Shown here: in pieces, positions 15,872 to 24,348 of the stretch
How the letters are laid out: the number at the start of each line of letters is the position of its first letter
Position numbering within the stretch: position 1 is the stretch's first letter
Assembly: GCA_965371445.1 (NCBI GenBank)
Contig: CBDUYN010000114.1
Location: 1-32,513, forward strand
Source: DASWIG01 sp965371445
GTDB taxonomy: Bacteria > Acidobacteriota > Thermoanaerobaculia > Multivoradales > J023
Direction of reading: 5' to 3'
DNA length: 32,513 bases
Notes under the pieces: generated by a model
The model's database searches: none
Told to the model about the DNA's origin: nothing
The model's input: only the letters and a program-made list of their open reading frames with translations
Program-made: the position numbers and the translations under genes

Positions 15872-17623
15872 TCAGGATCCTGCAAGGACGGCGAGCAACT
15901 GACGGCCGGCGCGGTAGCCGGCCCGCGCTGACGGGCTGGGATCGACGCCGTAGCGCTCCCGGAAGCGCGACGCGAACGCCGCCGGCACCAGGACGTCGAC
16001 GCCCTCCGACGCCAGCAGGTGGATCCACGGCACCCCGGTGTGGGCGAGGAGCTGCCGCGGCGACGACGCCTCGGCGAACGGTGCCACCACCAGCGGACGC
16101 CGCAGCTTCGTCGCCACCTGCGCCGCCACGTGGCTGCCGGCGCGGTCCAGGGCGCTGACCAGGACGGCGGCGCCATCGTCGACCATCAGGTCGCGGGCGA
16201 GCTCACCCGCCGTCGTCCAGGGACCGGTGACCTTACGGACCGCGAGACGCGGCGGCGCCGGAGACTCCGCCAGGGCCAGCCGGAGCCCCCGTTCGACGTC
16301 GTCGGCCTCGTCGTCCGCGCCCAGCAGCAGGCCCACCGTCGCCGCGCCCTCCTGGCTCGCCGGCTTCGTCGGGGTCCCGAGCTCGTAGCGGAACTCGCCG
16401 TCGCGGACCACCGCCAGGGGCACCGGAGCGACGTCGTTGAAGGTCGGATCGAAGATGATCGGGCCGGTGACGCCGTCGCTCTCGCGGACGTTGGCCAGGA
16501 AGTCGCGGATCAACGGCCGGTTCAAACCGACCTCGGCGATCGCCTGGAGAACCAGCTTCATGCCGTCGTAGGCGTGGGCCGCGTAGGCGTCCGGCTCCTC
16601 GCCGAAACGCTCCTCATATATAAGGCGAAAACGGTCGTAGCGCGGGTTGGGCGCGGTCGGATCGAAAAACGCCGCCGCGACGACGCCTTCGGCCGCATCT
16701 CCGGCCAGCTCGAGGAAACGCCGATCGACGAGCCCCGCCGAGCCGAAGACCGGCTGCGTGAGGCCCATCTCGCGCATCTGCTTCAAGAGACCGGCCGCCG
16801 CCTCGGCGCCACCCCAGACCACCACCGCGTCGGGCTGCGCGCGGCGGACCTTTTCGAGGATCGCCGTGTAGTCCTCGGCCCCCGGCAGCCACTTGAGCTC
16901 GGCGACCAGCGGATGACCCAAACGGCGCGCCGAGTCGAGCAGCTCGGCGATGCCGAAACGGCCGTAGCGGTCGTTCGAGCGGATCGCCGCCACCCTCTTG
17001 AAGCCGCGGTCGCGGAAGATGTGCAGCGCCAGAGCGTAGCCCTGCTGGCGATCGTCGGCGATGCAGCGGAACGCCCACGGAATGCCCGTCTCGGTAAAGG
17101 TCGGGTCGGTGGTGGCGGTGTTCATCACCGGCACCTCGGCTTTTAGGGCGACACGGATCGCGATGTGCGACGAATCGCCGCCCACCGAGCCGAGGATCGC
17201 CCATACCCTCTCTTCCCAGGCCATGGCCACGATCTCGTTCGACGACGCGCCCCAGATCGGCAGGTCGGCGTGCTCGATCACCCGGAACGCCAGGCCCGTG
17301 TAGCCACCGCCGGCGTTCGCCTCCTCGACCGCCAGCATCGCCCCCTGGCGCATGCCGCGGCCCTGGTAGCCCTCGGGCGAGCCCTCGGGCGGCACCAGCA
17401 GCCCGAGGCGAATCTCCTCCAAACCCTCAGGCGGCGCCTTGTCGCGGCCGGCGCCGCGGAAGGCCAGGGGCTCGCGGAAGAGGAGCCGGTAGGGCTCGCC
17501 GTAACCTCGGAAAGGAAGGAGCTCCTCAGGCGTCCGCGCGTAGGGCTGCTCGGCGGCGTCCTGGGCGAGGACGGGGGTGAGAAACGCGAGAAGCAGCAAC
17601 CCGAGGAAAAGGTGTGGTTTCAT
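15872..17623 (-). CDS. Periplasmic amino-acid-type binding protein (Peripla_BP_6) with extra second domain
   Basis: A 583-aa secreted protein. The signal peptide is MKPHLFLGLLLLAFLTPVLA, cleaved before QDA. Residues about 70-440 are a full type I periplasmic binding fold (IRLGLLVPPEG, MRQGAMLAVEEANAGGG, ILGSVGGDSSHIA, AHAYDGMKLVLQAI), as in LivK/branched-chain amino-acid receptors. From about residue 445 a second, shorter Rossmann-like repeat begins (VGLLLGADDEADDVERGLRLAL) and ends at the C-terminus. A LivK protein is normally about 370-400 aa, so the tail is unusual. No ABC permease or ATPase is near. ATG 17623 has GGAG 5 nt upstream. It is last in the minus-strand gene string after the RidA gene and probably senses or binds a small ligand. 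Confidence 0.85.
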   Translation of the reverse strand: MKPHLFLGLLLLAFLTPVLAQDAAEQPYARTPEELLPFRGYGEPYRLLFREPLAFRGAGRDKAPPEGLEEIRLGLLVPPEGSPEGYQGRGMRQGAMLAVEEANAGGGYTGLAFRVIEHADLPIWGASSNEIVAMAWEERVWAILGSVGGDSSHIAIRVALKAEVPVMNTATTDPTFTETGIPWAFRCIADDRQQGYALALHIFRDRGFKRVAAIRSNDRYGRFGIAELLDSARRLGHPLVAELKWLPGAEDYTAILEKVRRAQPDAVVVWGGAEAAAGLLKQMREMGLTQPVFGSAGLVDRRFLELAGDAAEGVVAAAFFDPTAPNPRYDRFRLIYEERFGEEPDAYAAHAYDGMKLVLQAIAEVGLNRPLIRDFLANVRESDGVTGPIIFDPTFNDVAPVPLAVVRDGEFRYELGTPTKPASQEGAATVGLLLGADDEADDVERGLRLALAESPAPPRLAVRKVTGPWTTAGELARDLMVDDGAAVLVSALDRAGSHVAAQVATKLRRPLVVAPFAEASSPRQLLAHTGVPWIHLLASEGVDVLVPAAFASRFRERYGVDPSPSARAGYRAGRQLLAVLAGS

Positions 17624-17643
17624 GATCACTCCGATACGCCTGG

Positions 17644-17671
17644 GGGTGGCAAGGGCACGCCCTTGCCACCC
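17644..17671. repeat. Perfect 13-bp hairpin between RidA and binding-protein genes
   Basis: GGGTGGCAAGGGC pairs perfectly with GCCCTTGCCACCC with only AC between the arms. It sits in the 67-bp gap between RidA stop and binding-protein start. There is no T-tract on the minus strand, so it is more likely a processing or stability element, or a REP-type repeat, than a terminator. Confidence 0.7.
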
Positions 17672-17690
17672 TCTGTCGACGCATTCCGCG

Positions 17691-18185
17691 TCAGATGATC
17701 CGCTGGCGCTCCGACGGCACCACGGCGATCGCCTCGATCTCGACCAGCAGGTCCTCGCGGCAGATCGTCGCCTGGATGCACGTCGACGCCGGAATCGGAT
17801 CGAGCCCCTGCTCGCGGTAGTAGTCCGTGCGCACCTTGTTGAACGCCGCGTAGTCGCGCGACATGTCACGCAGGTAACAGGTCGTACGACTGATGTCGTG
17901 CCAGTCGGCGCCTTCGGAGGCGAGCAGCGCCTCGATGTTGCTGAACGTGCGCCAGCACTGGGCCTCGAAGTCGCCCTTGTGGACCGTCTCGCCGTCCTCG
18001 TTGACGCTCGCCGTTCCCGAGATGAAAATCAACGACGCCCCCGGGATCTCCACCCGCATGGCGCGTGAGAACGACGAGCCATAGTCGTACGCCTCGTTCA
18101 ACGCCTCCGGTGCCTTGATCTGCTTTTTCTTGAAGCGCACCGGGATTTCAACGTCCGTCTCGTCTTTTACCAATTGCATCGTCAT
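17691..18185 (-). CDS. RidA/YjgF-family protein
   Basis: A 164-aa protein with an N-terminal extension of about 40 aa before the YjgF fold (SLIFISGTASVNEDGETVHKGDFEAQ; ATICREDLLVEIEAIAV). RidA proteins hydrolyse reactive enamines/imines from PLP enzymes. The key Arg of E. coli RidA (PARSC) is replaced by Ser here (PASTC), so imine-deaminase activity is doubtful; it fits the Rid subfamilies without that Arg. The start has GGAGG 6 nt upstream. It lies 28 bp downstream of the propeller gene and 67 bp upstream of the binding protein, in one orientation. Confidence 0.88.
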   Translation of the reverse strand: MTMQLVKDETDVEIPVRFKKKQIKAPEALNEAYDYGSSFSRAMRVEIPGASLIFISGTASVNEDGETVHKGDFEAQCWRTFSNIEALLASEGADWHDISRTTCYLRDMSRDYAAFNKVRTDYYREQGLDPIPASTCIQATICREDLLVEIEAIAVVPSERQRII

Positions 18186-18213
18186 GCCTGTCCTCCATTT
18201 TCAACGTTGTCAC

Positions 18214-19359
18214 TCAAGGCTGGCTCAGATCTCTTCCGCGACTGAGTCCCTTCACGGTCCCGGCCCAGATCTCGTCACCGCGGCGCAGCACCGTGGAGAC
18301 GAAGTTGTGGGCCAGGGCGGTCGGGGTTTTTACGTGGAGAACCTCCTCGCCGTCGCGGAAGAGAACGATCGAGCCGCCGCTCAAAGGGGCAGCTTGACGA
18401 CGGTAGGTGGTCCATGTCACGCCATCGAAATGGCTCAGGCCATCGTCGGTGGCAAAAAAGGCGCTCGCCCCGTCGGCGAGCACAAAATTGACAAAATCGC
18501 TGGCGAGGCCGGAATTATCCTTCGAATAACCGCTCCAATGGCGACCGTCGTAACGGTTGGCTCCGAAATAGGTGCCGAGCCACAGGTAGCCCTCGCCGTA
18601 GGCGACCGAGGCGACGACGTCGCTGACCGGCCCGTCGTCGTTGATGAGATCGAGCTCCATCTCGCCGTCCGGGTCACGGAACTCGCGCCAGCGCTTGCGC
18701 TGGCGGTCCCAGCGCAACACGCCGCCGCCCCAGACCGCGAGGTAGACGTGTTCCTCGCTCGCCGTCACGCCGTAGCACCAGATCTCGTGCATCGGCGCGT
18801 TCTTGTTGTTGAAGATCTCCCACGTGCCGGTCCAGGTGTCGTAACGGCTGGTGCCGGCAGCGGTCGCCGCCCACAGCCAACGCCCCTCCATGGCGACGCC
18901 GTAGACGACGTCGTTCGCAAGACCGCTGTTCAACTGGGTGAAGCTTTCAAAGCGGTCGCCCGAGAAGCGCGACAGGCCGGCGAACGTCGCGATCCACAGG
19001 TCGCCCGTCGCCGGGTCGTGGGCAAGGTGCGAGATGACCGGATAGACGAGACCGTCGTCCCGGTCATAGACGGTGATCTTGGCGCCGTCGCCCTCCATCT
19101 TGACCAGGCCGCTGTCGGTACCGACCCAGAGGACGCCGTCGTGACCGTCAAGGTCTTCAGCCGCCAGAGCGAAGATCTTGTCGCTGGGCAGGCCATCGTG
19201 TGTCGTCCAGGTCGTCCATTCGCGGAAGACGGCCGTCGTGCCCTTGGCCGCCGGATCGGCGGCCTCCTCCCGCGTCCCGGGGGAGACGGCGGCGGTCAGG
19301 GCCGGCGCCAGGACGGCCGCGGCCAGGACGCTGATCAGAACCTTTCTCGTCATCTCCAT
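18214..19359 (-). CDS. Secreted beta-propeller (two-component-regulator propeller repeats)
   Basis: A 381-aa protein with a signal peptide (VLISVLAAAVLAPALTAA). At least six blades carry the Reg_prop pattern: LPSDKIFALAAED / LWVGTDSGLVKM, LWIATFAGLSRF, WLWAATAAGTSRYD, LWLGTYFGANRYDG, FFATDDGLSHFDG, IWAGTVKGLSRG. In hybrid two-component systems such repeats form the periplasmic sensor, but here there is no histidine kinase: the protein is a free propeller. ATG 19359 lies 5 bp after the stop of the cytochrome gene, with GAGG between. It likely binds a ligand or partner protein in the same periplasmic complex. Confidence 0.85.
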   Translation of the reverse strand: MEMTRKVLISVLAAAVLAPALTAAVSPGTREEAADPAAKGTTAVFREWTTWTTHDGLPSDKIFALAAEDLDGHDGVLWVGTDSGLVKMEGDGAKITVYDRDDGLVYPVISHLAHDPATGDLWIATFAGLSRFSGDRFESFTQLNSGLANDVVYGVAMEGRWLWAATAAGTSRYDTWTGTWEIFNNKNAPMHEIWCYGVTASEEHVYLAVWGGGVLRWDRQRKRWREFRDPDGEMELDLINDDGPVSDVVASVAYGEGYLWLGTYFGANRYDGRHWSGYSKDNSGLASDFVNFVLADGASAFFATDDGLSHFDGVTWTTYRRQAAPLSGGSIVLFRDGEEVLHVKTPTALAHNFVSTVLRRGDEIWAGTVKGLSRGRDLSQP

Positions 19360-19364
19360 GATCC

Positions 19365-21143
19365 TCACAGGGTCTTCAGGTATTCGATGAGAGCGTTGAG
19401 CTCGTCCTTGCCGAGGTCGTTGGCGCGGCCGTGGCGGTCCTCGGGGTTGTAGAGCGTCCACAGCTCCTCCAGGGTGAGGGCGCGGCCGTCGTGCAGGTAG
19501 GGCCCGGTCTCCAGGAGGTTGTTGAGGGGCGGCGTGTCAAAAAGCCCGGTCTTGTCGTGCCCGGCCGCGGTGCCGACGTCAAAGGCGCGGTTGTTGGTGA
19601 ATCGCGGCCCCGGGTGGCAGAAGCCGCAGCGATTGGCCTCGGGGATCGGCGTGCCGGTGTTGTCGAGGGTGCGCTCGTAGATCCGCTGGCCCCACGCCTG
19701 CAAAGGCGTCAACTTGCCGCGGGAATGACGGTTGCGGCTGAGCGGCAACGAAGCCATGAATTCGACCAGGTCGTCGAGCTGCGCCGGGGTGAACCCCGGG
19801 GAGCGATTGATGAACTTCGCGGCCCGCGGCCCGCATTGGGTGTGCAGGTCGGGATTCAATCCCGACCACTTGAAGGGTGCCGTGCCGCGGACGCCGAGGA
19901 GCGTCCGGCTGTCGACGAGCGCCTTGCCGAGGCCGTCGGGCGAGATGTCGTAGACCAGGCCGTCGTGTCGTCCGGCCGGATGGCAGGAGGCGCAGGAGAA
20001 CTGGCCGTGAAAAGTCGCCGCGGAGTTGTAGAAAAGGCGTTCGCCGCGGCGGACCGCCGTCGGCTCGTCCGGGCCGCCGAGATCGATCGTCCGATCCACC
20101 TTCATCGCTTGCGGATCGACGACGGTGACGCTGTCGCTGAGGCGGTTGGCCACGTAGAGACGTTGGCCGTCCCAGGCGAGGGCGACCGGGTGCGCTCCGG
20201 TCTCGACCTCGCCGAGGGTGAAACGGGCGGCGACGTCGAGGCGGTTGGCGAGGTGGGGGTCCCTTTCCTTCAGCGCGGCCGTGAAAGCCTCTCGGTCGAC
20301 GACGACGACGCGGTCGGCGCCGCCGGCGGCGACGAAGAGCCAGCGCGCGTTGACGGCGACCGCCATCGGGTCCGCGTAGTGGCGGTGGAAGCGGTCGATG
20401 AGGAGCTGCTGGGTTGTCCCATTCCTCACGACTCCGACGCCGTTGGTCATCGTCCAGCCGCCCGCCACCTGGACGAGGGGCACCAGGTTCTTGGGCCGCA
20501 GGAGGGGCACGAAGACGGTGCCGTCGGCGGCGACGGTGACGTCCTGGAGGAGGTTGGCCGCGTTCAGCAAGCGCCGTTCGACCACCCGGCCGCCGACGGT
20601 GTCGACGACCGTCACCTCGGGCGCCGGCGGCTCGTCCGGCGCGTGCGGCTGGGGCATCAGGTTGGCGACGAAGAGGCGCGTGCCGTCGGGGGAGAAGGCG
20701 AGGGCCTTCGGAAACTCGCCGGCGCGCAGGCGTTTCGTTTCCGTGCCGCTCTCCAAATCGATGACCGATACGTTTTTCGACAGGCCGTTGGCGACGTAGA
20801 GCCGGCGCCCCGCGGGGTCGACGGCGGCGTCCTGCGGCGCCCAGCCGGTGGGCAGGGTGCGGATGACCTCGAAGCTCTCGAGGTCGACGACGCTGACGGT
20901 GTCGTCGTCCTCGTTGGTGACGTAGGCAAAGCCGTCACCGACGGCGACGCCGGACGGCTGGTGTCCGACCGCCACCTCGGCGGTCAGCTCGTCGTCCGCC
21001 AGGTTGTAGATCTGCAGGGTGTCGCTGCCCGAGCAGACGACGAGGAGGCGTCCGTCGTCGAGGGCGAGGTCGACGGGGGATTTGTAGACCGGCTCGGCAA
21101 AAGCGGCCGTTGCCAGGAGCAAGAGGGAGCTCAAGAGCTTCAT
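19365..21143 (-). CDS. YVTN beta-propeller fused to dihaem cytochrome c peroxidase-like domain
   Basis: A 592-aa secreted protein with signal peptide MKLLSSLLLLATAAFA. Residues about 20-360 are YVTN/Lactonase-type propeller repeats (GFAYVTNEDDDTVSVVDLESFEVIRTL, RLYVANGLSKNVSVIDLESG, RLYVANRLSDSVTVVDPQ). The C-terminal 230 residues hold two haem sites, CASCH (384-388) and CGFCH (506-510), with the dihaem peroxidase/MauG-like sequence GQRIYERTLDN and TPPLNNLLETGPYLHDGRALTLEE. The start overlaps the CRTAC1 stop in ATGA. Propeller-MauG fusions are known; the substrate is not. The ending LNALIEYLKTL is typical of the family, so the gene is complete. Confidence 0.9.
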   Translation of the reverse strand: MKLLSSLLLLATAAFAEPVYKSPVDLALDDGRLLVVCSGSDTLQIYNLADDELTAEVAVGHQPSGVAVGDGFAYVTNEDDDTVSVVDLESFEVIRTLPTGWAPQDAAVDPAGRRLYVANGLSKNVSVIDLESGTETKRLRAGEFPKALAFSPDGTRLFVANLMPQPHAPDEPPAPEVTVVDTVGGRVVERRLLNAANLLQDVTVAADGTVFVPLLRPKNLVPLVQVAGGWTMTNGVGVVRNGTTQQLLIDRFHRHYADPMAVAVNARWLFVAAGGADRVVVVDREAFTAALKERDPHLANRLDVAARFTLGEVETGAHPVALAWDGQRLYVANRLSDSVTVVDPQAMKVDRTIDLGGPDEPTAVRRGERLFYNSAATFHGQFSCASCHPAGRHDGLVYDISPDGLGKALVDSRTLLGVRGTAPFKWSGLNPDLHTQCGPRAAKFINRSPGFTPAQLDDLVEFMASLPLSRNRHSRGKLTPLQAWGQRIYERTLDNTGTPIPEANRCGFCHPGPRFTNNRAFDVGTAAGHDKTGLFDTPPLNNLLETGPYLHDGRALTLEELWTLYNPEDRHGRANDLGKDELNALIEYLKTL

Positions 21144-22807
21144 TCCGCTTCCTCCACGACCAGCACCTGGTCCGCCGCGACGTCTGTGAACGTCTGCGTC
21201 CGTCCCGACGGCCAGCGAACGGTGAGCTTTTGCACCGTCTTTTGGTCACCGAGCCCGAAGTGGACACGCGGATCGCCGGAGGACAAGTACCCCGAGCCGG
21301 CCCGGACCTCGCGCACCTGGCCGTCCGCGGTGACGCGGGCACCGATGCCGCCGCGGTTCGACACCGTGCCGACGGTGCGCACCTGCAACCAATGAGCCGG
21401 CGCACCGTCGTTGCTCAAGAGCACCGGCGGCCCGGCCAGAATGTTCAAGACGACGTCCGGATCGCCGTCGTTGTCGAGATCGCCGACCGCGGCGCCGCGG
21501 CCCATGGTCGGACGCCGGAAGTAATCGCCGCTCTCCACCGAGACGTCCACGAGCCGGCCCGTGCCGTCGCCGCGCATCAGGACGTCCTCCATCGGCTCCA
21601 GGTCGTGCAGGTCGCCGGTGGTCAGGAAAAGGTCCAGGTGTCCGTCGTTGTCGTAATCGAGGAAATGACCCGACCAGCTGACGAATTGAGCCACCGCCGT
21701 CGCCAGGCCGACGTGCCGTGAAACGTCTTGATAGAGCTCGCCTTCCTGCCCCTGGTACAGGGCGTTGAACGTCATGTCGGGAACGACGAGATCGAAGAGG
21801 CCGTCCTCGTTGTAATCGGCGAAATCGGCGCCCATGGCGGCGGTGGCGTCGCCGCGCTCGCCGTAGGCGACGCCGGCCAAAAGCGCCACCTCCTCGAATT
21901 TGCCACCACCCAGGTTCTTGTGCAGGTCGTTGGCCATGGCGTCGTTGGCCACGAAGATGTCGAGCCGGCCGTCGTTGTTGAAATCGGCCACGGCCACACC
22001 CATGGCACGTCCCTCGTCCTGCTCGTCTCCCCGGAGACCGGCCTCGGCGGTGACGTCGGCGAAACGCAGATCGCCCAGGTTGCGGTAGAAGCGGTCCGGC
22101 GCCCCGGCATAGGAGAGCGGTCCGGGAAAACGGTCGGCGACGTAGAAGGCGCGATAGTCGGGATCGAAAACGACGTAGTTGCCGACGTAGACGTCGAGTA
22201 AGCCGTCACCGTCGTAGTCGAGGAGCGCCGCTCCCAGGCTCCACGACGCATCGTCGACGCCGGCCGCCGCCGCGATCTCCGCGAATTCCTTGCCGCCGTC
22301 GTTGCGGTAGAGACGGTTGGCGCCGTAGTTGGTCACCAGGAGGTCCGGGTCGCCGTCGTTGTCCAGGTCGCCGGCGACGCAGCCCATGCCGAAACCGGTG
22401 TCGCCGGTGCCGGTCTCGTCGGTGACGTCGCGGAAGCGGAAGCCGCCAAGGTTCTTGTAAAGACGGTTACTCGGTAGCTGGCCGTTTTGGCCGGGGGACG
22501 AGGTGATCTCGGGCAGGAGGCTGCCGTTGACGAAATAGACGTCGAGCAGGTCGTCGCCGTCGTAGTCGAGCAGACAGACGCCGACGCCGCTCGCCTCGAC
22601 CAGGTTCGACATCTCGTCGTCGCCGAAGGTGTGGACGAAATCGATGCCCGAACCTTCGCGCACGTCGGTGAAGACGCGTTTCTCGGCCACGGGAGGCGGC
22701 GGATCCATGGCGACGTCGCCCACCTCGTCGGCCATCGACGCGGAGCTGCCGAGAACGACGAGGGAGACCAAGGTGAAGATCAGGACGTATCTGAAACGCA
22801 GCGTCAT
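21140..22807 (-). CDS. CRTAC1-family protein: FG-GAP/VCBS repeats plus ASPIC/UnbV domain
   Basis: A 555-aa secreted protein with signal peptide VLIFTLVSLVVLGSSASMA. Central blades carry calcium-binding DxDxDG loops (DLDNDGDPDLLVTNYG, DYDGDGLLDVYVGNY, DFNNDGRLDIFVAND, DYDNDGHLDLFLTTG). The C-terminal about 90 residues are the ASPIC/UnbV domain (NRGGIGARV, GSGYLSSGDPRVHFGLG, RWPSGRTQ). Such proteins fold as seven-bladed propellers and are often found near cytochromes and redox proteins in Acidobacteriota and Planctomycetota; their function is unknown. The start shares TGATG with the upstream NapH-NapG-like stop, and the stop overlaps the next ATG, so translation is tightly coupled. Confidence 0.92.
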   Translation of the reverse strand: MTLRFRYVLIFTLVSLVVLGSSASMADEVGDVAMDPPPPVAEKRVFTDVREGSGIDFVHTFGDDEMSNLVEASGVGVCLLDYDGDDLLDVYFVNGSLLPEITSSPGQNGQLPSNRLYKNLGGFRFRDVTDETGTGDTGFGMGCVAGDLDNDGDPDLLVTNYGANRLYRNDGGKEFAEIAAAAGVDDASWSLGAALLDYDGDGLLDVYVGNYVVFDPDYRAFYVADRFPGPLSYAGAPDRFYRNLGDLRFADVTAEAGLRGDEQDEGRAMGVAVADFNNDGRLDIFVANDAMANDLHKNLGGGKFEEVALLAGVAYGERGDATAAMGADFADYNEDGLFDLVVPDMTFNALYQGQEGELYQDVSRHVGLATAVAQFVSWSGHFLDYDNDGHLDLFLTTGDLHDLEPMEDVLMRGDGTGRLVDVSVESGDYFRRPTMGRGAAVGDLDNDGDPDVVLNILAGPPVLLSNDGAPAHWLQVRTVGTVSNRGGIGARVTADGQVREVRAGSGYLSSGDPRVHFGLGDQKTVQKLTVRWPSGRTQTFTDVAADQVLVVEEAE

Positions 22808-24348
22808 CAGGCACCTCGCAGGAAAGGGGGAAGGTGGTCGTCGCTCCGCGGGTCGGCCTCTTCATGCTCGGCGGCGTGCGCGGCGCCGGCCACCGTGACG
22901 ACCCGAATGGCCCGCAGACCCTGATCCGTCGTCGCCGGACAGGGAAGCTCGCACAGGCCGCAGCCGTTGCAGCGTTCGGCCGCGACGAGAACGGCCCCGG
23001 AAAGGGTGAGCGCCTCGCGGGGACAGACCTCGAGGCAGATGCGGCAGTCTTCGCCCGGGCGCACGCAAGCCTCGCGATCGACGATGGCGCGGCCGATCAC
23101 CGCCTCGTTCTTGGCGGCGAGGCGGAGCGCCGGAATCGCGCCGGTCGGGCAGACCTGGCCGCAGACGTTGCACTCGGGGTCGCAGCCGCCGCGCGTCATC
23201 ACCAGGTGGGGCGCCATGAGCCCCGCCAGGACGGCCGGCGCCACGTCGGGCTGGAGGACGTTGGTCGGACAGGCCTGGAGGCAGACGCCACAGCGCAGGC
23301 AGCGGGCCAGGAAGTCGTCCTCGCCGCGGCAACCCGGCGGACGCAGAGCCTGCGACGCCCGGCGAGCGCCGGCGGCCACGGCCGTCCGGTCGTGGATCAG
23401 GAGGGCGGCGGCGCCGACGGCGGCGGCGAGGACCGCGCGCCGCGGCACGCCCGACGGGGCGGGCGCGGCGTCGCCAACCGCCGGGACGTCCGCCGCGGCG
23501 GGCTCCGCGCCCTGGCCGAAAGCGATCGCGTCGTTGGGACAGGCGGCGGCGCAGCTCCGGCAGAGCAGGCACTCGCTGGGTGAGACCTGGCCGCCGCCCG
23601 GCGCGATGGCACCCATCGGGCAGGCCTGGGAGCAGATCTCGCAGGCGAGGCAGCTCGCCGGGTCGACGCGCCGCCGAAACGGCGCCCACCGCGACGCCAC
23701 CGCCAGGAGCGCTCCCAGCGGACAGAGCACCCGGCACCAGAAGCGCGCCGCGATCCGATTCGCCGCCACCACGAAGAGCAGCAGGACGAACGAGAACACG
23801 CCACCGGCGAACAGGCGTTGGGGCACGGCGACAGCCAGCGGCGATCCCGCCCACAGCGTCTCGGTGGCGGTGCGCAGGGCGGCGAGCCCGAGCTCGGCGC
23901 TCCACAGGGTCAGCGGGTAGAGCGCTAGCGCCACGCCGCGCCAGAGGATCGCCAGCGGGTCGAGGAGCCCGGCGAGCGCCGGCCCGAGGCCCGCAGCCGC
24001 CGCGACCAGCATCACCGCCAAGACGCCGGTCTTCACGTGCCGCGTCCACTCCGGCAACCGCCGCGACCGCTCGGACGGCGACGCCAGGTCGAGACAGGCG
24101 CCCAGCGGGCAGAGATAGCCGCAGAAGAAGCGGCCGAAAGCGGCCGTCGCGGCGACCAGCACGGCGGCGAGCAGCAACGCCGGCGGCAGGAGCTCCCGCG
24201 TCGCCAGCACGGCGCTCGCGGCGAGCAGCGGATCGATGAAGAAGTAGAGGTCGGCCGGCCAGGCGCTCACCCCCGCCGCGGCCAGGACCAGGCAGGTCAG
24301 AAAAAGGCCCAGCGAAACGGCTTGGACGCGGTGGAGGCGGCGTTTCAT
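22807..24348 (-). CDS. NapH-NapG fusion: membrane polyferredoxin quinol dehydrogenase
   Basis: A 513-aa protein. The N-terminal half is NapH/NosR-like: about four membrane helices, two cytoplasm-facing CxxxCP motifs (CGYLCPLGA from Cys76, CRVLCPLGA), and two 4Fe-4S motifs (CLACEICSQACP, CLLCRSCAAACP). After a linker, PRRAVLAAAVGAAALL resembles the twin-arginine signal of NapG, followed by GEDDFLARCLRCGVCLQACP, CDPECNVCGQVCP, CVRPGEDCRICLEVCP and CNGCGLCELPCP, four more 4Fe-4S motifs as in NapG. So NapH and NapG, normally separate, are joined. They pass electrons from (mena)quinol to periplasmic acceptors. The start overlaps the FMN-protein stop in ATGA. Confidence 0.88.
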   Translation of the reverse strand: MKRRLHRVQAVSLGLFLTCLVLAAAGVSAWPADLYFFIDPLLAASAVLATRELLPPALLLAAVLVAATAAFGRFFCGYLCPLGACLDLASPSERSRRLPEWTRHVKTGVLAVMLVAAAAGLGPALAGLLDPLAILWRGVALALYPLTLWSAELGLAALRTATETLWAGSPLAVAVPQRLFAGGVFSFVLLLFVVAANRIAARFWCRVLCPLGALLAVASRWAPFRRRVDPASCLACEICSQACPMGAIAPGGGQVSPSECLLCRSCAAACPNDAIAFGQGAEPAAADVPAVGDAAPAPSGVPRRAVLAAAVGAAALLIHDRTAVAAGARRASQALRPPGCRGEDDFLARCLRCGVCLQACPTNVLQPDVAPAVLAGLMAPHLVMTRGGCDPECNVCGQVCPTGAIPALRLAAKNEAVIGRAIVDREACVRPGEDCRICLEVCPREALTLSGAVLVAAERCNGCGLCELPCPATTDQGLRAIRVVTVAGAAHAAEHEEADPRSDDHLPPFLRGA

